Source: Crossaster papposus (lineage: Eukaryota > Echinodermata > Asteroidea > Velatida > Solasteridae). From it: a stretch of DNA of 64,000 nt. Position numbers and translations under genes: made by a program. The notes beneath the pieces were generated by a model, which worked only from the letters and a program-made list of their open reading frames with translations, had not been told where the DNA came from and did not search any database. The DNA is taken from NCBI GenBank assembly GCA_037893245.1, contig JBAIAA010000519.1:806001-870000 (forward strand). The letters run 5' to 3'. Of the stretch, positions 61,897 through 64,000 are shown piece by piece (positions within the stretch are counted from its first letter, which is position 1; each line of letters starts with the position of its first letter).

Positions 61897-63570
61897 CATA
61901 TTCATTATTTCCTGGCAGCAAAGCAAAGAGTTTGAAACACCAGACAGCTTTCTCTCTGTGAACTAAAACTACTGGTAAAAAAATAAAAATATAAGAACAG
62001 AAGAAAATTTCACTGACCTGGGATGTTTCTGAAGGCTCGCGTGATTCCGTTGTCCTTCTCAAAGATGATGAGAGGACCCAGACGCTGGACGTGTCGTCGG
62101 TTACGCATTTTGCCCTTTCCAGCTCGGATACGCTTCGACTTGTACACCTGTTATTGGCGAACAAAAAAAGATAAAAAAGTTTTTCAGGATCGATATAATT
62201 ATATGTTTTGTGTCTTCTAAAGCTGGCCAACACATCTTTCCGACTTCACTCGTTCACTGGTCCTTTTAAAAAAAAAAACACCCAGTATAGTAGTTGGTAA
62301 ACTGCCAGTGAAGTGCTCCGAATGTCTAGAATTTGAATTCCTCCACGAGACCAATAAATGTATTTACTTCACGCGAATGCCAACAGAATGCAAACCAAAT
62401 TTGACCCCAGGGAGTTTTGCTACAAAATACACCCTAGTTGAAATGTGTTCCAACTTTTGTGATCACAACCCAGTCTGCTGACTCAAACAATTTGCCCAAC
62501 TACCTCAAACAAACAATGAATCCTGAGGAGAATTTGATGAAAAAAAAAGCAGGGCTAGGATTTTAACCAGAGATCAGAAACATTTTCTTGATTGACGTCA
62601 CAGCACTATCGGAAACACGGACGTTTGGTTCATCATATCTCAAGCATACTCCCTTAAATCAGTTTCAATAACTTATTAGTTCAAACCTTTTAGGTAAAGT
62701 ATTTGCAGCGCAAAAACATACCTCGACGTCACTAATTCGAGTTAGCTTTCACGCCGAATATGAACTGGTCTTCAATGGTTTTCCAAATCATGGAAATACA
62801 GGAACTATAAATACAGTCAAACCTGCCATTGCGGCCACCTTGATACAGCGGCCACCTGGCTTAACTGGCCACCTTTGCTTGGTCCCAGTTTGATTCTTGC
62901 ATAAACATACCATAACCATTTCTGCTAATGCGGCCACTGCGTAACGCGGCCAGTGGCCAACCCATAATAGCCCACAGCAAATAAAATGTGTACAATTACA
63001 TTGCCGTGAAACCTGTGTACTCCGGCCGCAGAAATGAAGTGCGCCCTCTGTTGACTGTGAAATCTCCCCTGTTGTTTGGTTCCTGGACTTCTTACATGTA
63101 CATGTATGGGTGTGTGTACATGTGTACGTCTTGCTATAGTGGCCACTTGCATATAGTGGCCACAAAAACCGGCACCGTCGATGGCCGCTATATCAAGGTT
63201 TGACTGTAACAGCTTTTGTTTCTTGTACACAGTCATTTAGTCTCTGAAGAAGATCTTGTTAAGATCGAAATATTAGGCCCTCTTAACTTATTTGATTTGT
63301 ATATTTCAGGTCATTCCAGCCAGTAAGCAGTTTGCAGCAGTATTAATCTTATTCAGCTTTTTGAATAGTTAGACATTTTCTTTCTTTAGCAATTATGAGA
63401 AAAATTGTTTGGATCTTTGAAACCGAATGGAGATCCCAGGCTAACCTTCTTGATGTCTGCCCAAGCCTTGAACTTCTTGAGGAAAAGGACGGCTTCCTTG
63501 GTGCGCTTGTAATCCTGAATGGCATCACTCACGACAAGAGGAACCTCCGGGATACGATCGATGACGTGAC
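55204..63570 (-). CDS. RPL4: 60S ribosomal protein L4 (uL4), 5' part outside window
   Basis: Component of the large ribosomal subunit. Exons in transcript order: 63570-63446, 62147-62018, 61856-61700, 58444-58361, 57242-57080 and 55341-55204. All are GT-AG and 797 nt in total, giving 264 residues plus stop and a split first codon. The translation follows L4 closely: [121 protein letters not shown] and [20 protein letters not shown]. The C-terminus is a Lys/Gln/Pro tail ([15 protein letters not shown]) ending GKKGKGK, a variable basic extension in this family. About 120-130 N-terminal residues and the promoter lie beyond the right edge. Three introns contain U18-type snoRNAs; the others hold transposon debris. 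Confidence 0.95.
57080..57242 (-). CDS. RPL4: RPL4 exon ([13 protein letters not shown])
   Basis: 163 nt, phase 2 to phase 0. Encodes [20 protein letters not shown] and an alternating basic stretch [20 protein letters not shown]. Donor GTGTGT. Confidence 0.93.
57259..57546. mobile_element. MITE, family 4 (copy 5), in RPL4 intron
   Basis: AAAGGTAGAATACACCATTG at the left, TATCCTACCTTTAAA at the right; begins only about 16 bp from an RPL4 exon. Confidence 0.83.
58059..58134 (-). ncRNA. SNORD18: C/D box snoRNA U18 (copy 1), in RPL4 intron
   Basis: Minus strand: terminal stem CAGAGA…TCTCTG, box C ATGATGA, guide TTGGTTCGTGTTT directly before box D' CTGA, and box D CTGA. The guide pairs with the conserved 28S stretch GAAACACGGACCAA with one G.U pair, and the fifth base from D' meets the A known as the U18 target (human A1313). 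U18 also resides in RPL4 introns in vertebrates. Confidence 0.82.
58205..58336. mobile_element. MITE, family 8 (copy 3, internally deleted), in RPL4 intron
   Basis: AGGGATGTAGTCGAGTCC … GAGGACTCGACTACAACTCT with a shortened centre; lies between snoRNA copy 1 and an RPL4 exon. Confidence 0.8.
58361..58444 (-). CDS. RPL4: RPL4 exon ([13 protein letters not shown])
   Basis: 84 nt, phase 2 to phase 2. Encodes [20 protein letters not shown] then KRALRPK; donor GTAAGA. Confidence 0.92.
58478..58600. mobile_element. MITE, family 11 (fragment), in RPL4 intron
   Basis: AGTGGAACACCGCTATACC, CGCTATACCGAACAT and TTCAAACATACCAAACAT match the left half of 28421-28690. Confidence 0.65.
58633..59331. mobile_element. 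MITE-like element, about 700 bp, in RPL4 intron
   Basis: CAGGCCTCGAATTACA / TGTAATTCCAGGCCTG inverted ends; interior with CGGCCACGACGGCCAGTGCC and GGCCTTGGTGCCCTCC words. Confidence 0.65.
59384..59710. mobile_element. MITE, family 4 (copy 6), in RPL4 intron
   Basis: AAAGGTAGGACACATCG … GTGTATCCTACCTTTT; directly abuts the piggyBac-like element on its right. Confidence 0.83.
59714..60224. mobile_element. Non-autonomous piggyBac-like element, in RPL4 intron
   Basis: Ends CTCTTTCAGTGCC / GGCACTGAAAGAG flanked by TTAA on both sides (59710-59713, 60225-60228). The left part has three copies of the palindrome CTCGTACATGTACGAG. The interior keeps the start of a coding region. The TTAA duplication is the hallmark of piggyBac transposition. 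Confidence 0.82.
59959..60090 (+). pseudogene. Transposase N-terminal remnant in piggyBac-like element
   Basis: 43 codons: [20 protein letters not shown], then [19 protein letters not shown] and a stop. Acidic, Ser/Asp-rich N-termini like this are common in piggyBac-type transposases. The remainder is deleted, leaving only the 3' end of the element. Confidence 0.55.
60231..60398. repeat. Tandem duplication (about 83 bp x2) including snoRNA 3' half
   Basis: TGACGGGTGCTTATTATTTC and CCCAAGGGAAATGTGTTTTT occur twice, each followed by the box D half of the U18 copy. Confidence 0.88.
60284..60313 (-). pseudogene. Truncated U18 duplicate (3' half only)
   Basis: Matches the box D half of the snoRNA at 60.4 kb but stops before D' and box C. 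It is part of a tandem duplication of about 83 bp (60231-60313 and 60314-60398). Confidence 0.7.
60373..60442 (-). ncRNA. SNORD18: C/D box snoRNA U18 (copy 2), in RPL4 intron
   Basis: Same parts as the copy at 58.1 kb: stem CAGAGA/TCTCTG, box C ATGATGA, guide TTGGTTCGTGTTT, D' CTGA, box D CTGA, with a shorter spacer after box C. It lies in the 3.3-kb RPL4 intron. Confidence 0.82.
60520..60700. repeat. Repeat fragment with CCTTGTTATAA words
   Basis: TACCTTGTTATAATAGGTAC and TTCCTTGTTATAAGTAGGAT; right end GGGTTCAACTGTATATA resembles the end type of the element at 62.8-63.2 kb. Confidence 0.45.
60707..60953. mobile_element. MITE, family 7 (copy 3), in RPL4 intron
   Basis: Left end degenerate (TATAGACAATGCGTCTATA), right end GAGGGCACATCGTCTATAG intact. 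Confidence 0.85.
61194..61368. mobile_element. MITE, family 13 (copy 3), in RPL4 intron
   Basis: First of two head-to-tail copies, inserted in a GACT microsatellite; right end slightly altered (CACATCGTACATATG). Confidence 0.85.
61369..61550. mobile_element. MITE, family 13 (copy 4), in RPL4 intron
   Basis: Second tandem copy; right end CTCTGCCACATATCGTGCTG intact, followed directly by ACTGACTGACTGACTGAC. Confidence 0.85.
61700..61856 (-). CDS. RPL4: RPL4 exon with [12 protein letters not shown] motif
   Basis: 157 nt, phase 1 to phase 2. Entered through an acceptor whose pyrimidine tract is about 34 consecutive T. Encodes [20 protein letters not shown]. Confidence 0.95.
61857..61894 (-). 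promoter_or_regulatory. Extreme polypyrimidine tract at RPL4 splice acceptor
   Basis: About 34 consecutive A on the plus strand, read as T on the transcript strand, immediately before TAG and the exon at 61856. It leaves a 161-bp intron with a tract far longer than usual. Confidence 0.8.
62018..62147 (-). CDS. RPL4: RPL4 exon with KGKMRNRR motif
   Basis: 130 nt, phase 0 to phase 1. [18 protein letters not shown] and [11 protein letters not shown] are highly conserved in uL4. Donor GTCAGT. Confidence 0.95.
62570..62641 (-). ncRNA. Diverged U18-like C/D snoRNA (copy 3), in RPL4 intron
   Basis: Minus strand: stem GAGA/TCTC, box C ATGATGA, guide core GTCCGTGTTTC, degenerate D' (CCGA) and box D CTGA. 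The guide pairs 11 bp perfectly with the same 28S target but lacks the TTGG extension of the other two copies. Confidence 0.7.
62812..63208. mobile_element. MITE, about 400 bp, in RPL4 intron
   Basis: TACAGTCAAACCTGCC / TATCAAGGTTTGACTGTA ends with internal GCGGCCACC and TAGTGGCCAC words facing each other. Confidence 0.8.
63446..63570 (-). CDS. RPL4: RPL4 internal exon (first in window)
   Basis: 125 nt, entered after one base of a Gly codon. It encodes [15 protein letters not shown] and [19 protein letters not shown]. Acceptor TTACAAG, donor GTTAGC. Confidence 0.93.
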
Positions 63571-64000
63571 CTTGTAATGCGATTCAATTACAACTGTTTA
63601 TAATCAATAACTCATCAAAAACAATTTTTCAAATTAAACTGTTATAACCGCACTTATTCACCATTGTTAATCCCATCGTTTGTGACCAAACTTGTAAAGT
63701 AACTTATGATTTACTTGTAATCAGAGGAAAAAAATTGTCCCTACCTACTCTATTTTACATTTTTTTGAAATAATGTGGCAACCTGACGCTGTTTTTTCCT
63801 TCTTCATATATCATCTCAATGAAGGTCAATCCGAGCAAAAATGTTGAAAAGACATGAAACGGACTGAGAAACATTTCCAATCTTGTTAGAAAATACTTGA
63901 TTCTTGACTTGAACTGGTGAAGTAGCGTCAGGATACAATATTATTTCCAAATTTGTGTTTGGCCTTTTGTCTTTTCCACAAGTGGTGTGTAGATTTAAAA
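63571..64000 (-). other. RPL4 intron at the right window edge
   Basis: Upstream of the first visible RPL4 exon; no exon for the missing N-terminal part and no clear C/D snoRNA found. Confidence 0.6.

Overview
This is nuclear DNA from an animal. It is AT-rich, with intron-split genes that use GT-AG sites and a very high load of foldback (MITE-type) DNA transposons, minisatellites and long G or C homopolymers. The 3' two thirds of a ribosomal protein L4 gene carries U18-type C/D snoRNAs in its introns, as in other animals. Large introns, short secreted-peptide genes and an L2/CR1-type LINE suggest a marine invertebrate deuterostome. My guess is an echinoderm, but no rRNA or mitochondrial marker is present to prove it.

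Layout. 0-4 kb: repeats only. 4.07-11.84 kb (+): a five-exon gene I assembled from splice sites and reading phase. It encodes a 110-residue secreted, cysteine-rich precursor with a predicted amidation/dibasic site (…HALGVM-GKR) that recalls orexin-type peptides. Its introns hold a 1.2-kb minisatellite and a THAP-transposase relic. 12-21 kb: repeats, including a tRNA-like SINE split by another element. 21.65-24.47 kb (-): three candidate exons of an unidentified gene. 22.1-22.8 kb: one foldback element nested inside another. 27.97-36.56 kb (-): a second four-exon gene for a 116-residue secreted cysteine-rich protein, with a TATA box and a poly(A) signal that overlaps its stop codon. 37-55 kb: repeats, three copies of a 234-bp TTAA-flanked element in the window, and a 5'-truncated LINE with a long reverse-transcriptase frame (40.04-42.15 kb). 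55.2-63.6 kb (-): RPL4, six exons, with its 5' end outside the window.

How the genes relate. The two small secreted-protein genes share a plan: a signal-peptide exon ending in phase 1, then a phase 1-1 exon carrying four cysteines. They may be distant paralogues or only look alike. RPL4 is independent: it supplies a large-subunit ribosomal protein and hosts guide RNAs that should direct methylation of 28S rRNA. Nothing indicates operons. Intergenic and intronic space is mostly transposon-derived.

The most interesting content is the pair of apparently undescribed secreted cysteine-rich precursors. Next come the three divergent U18 snoRNAs in RPL4 and a piggyBac-like mini-element that keeps three 16-bp palindromes and a transposase start.
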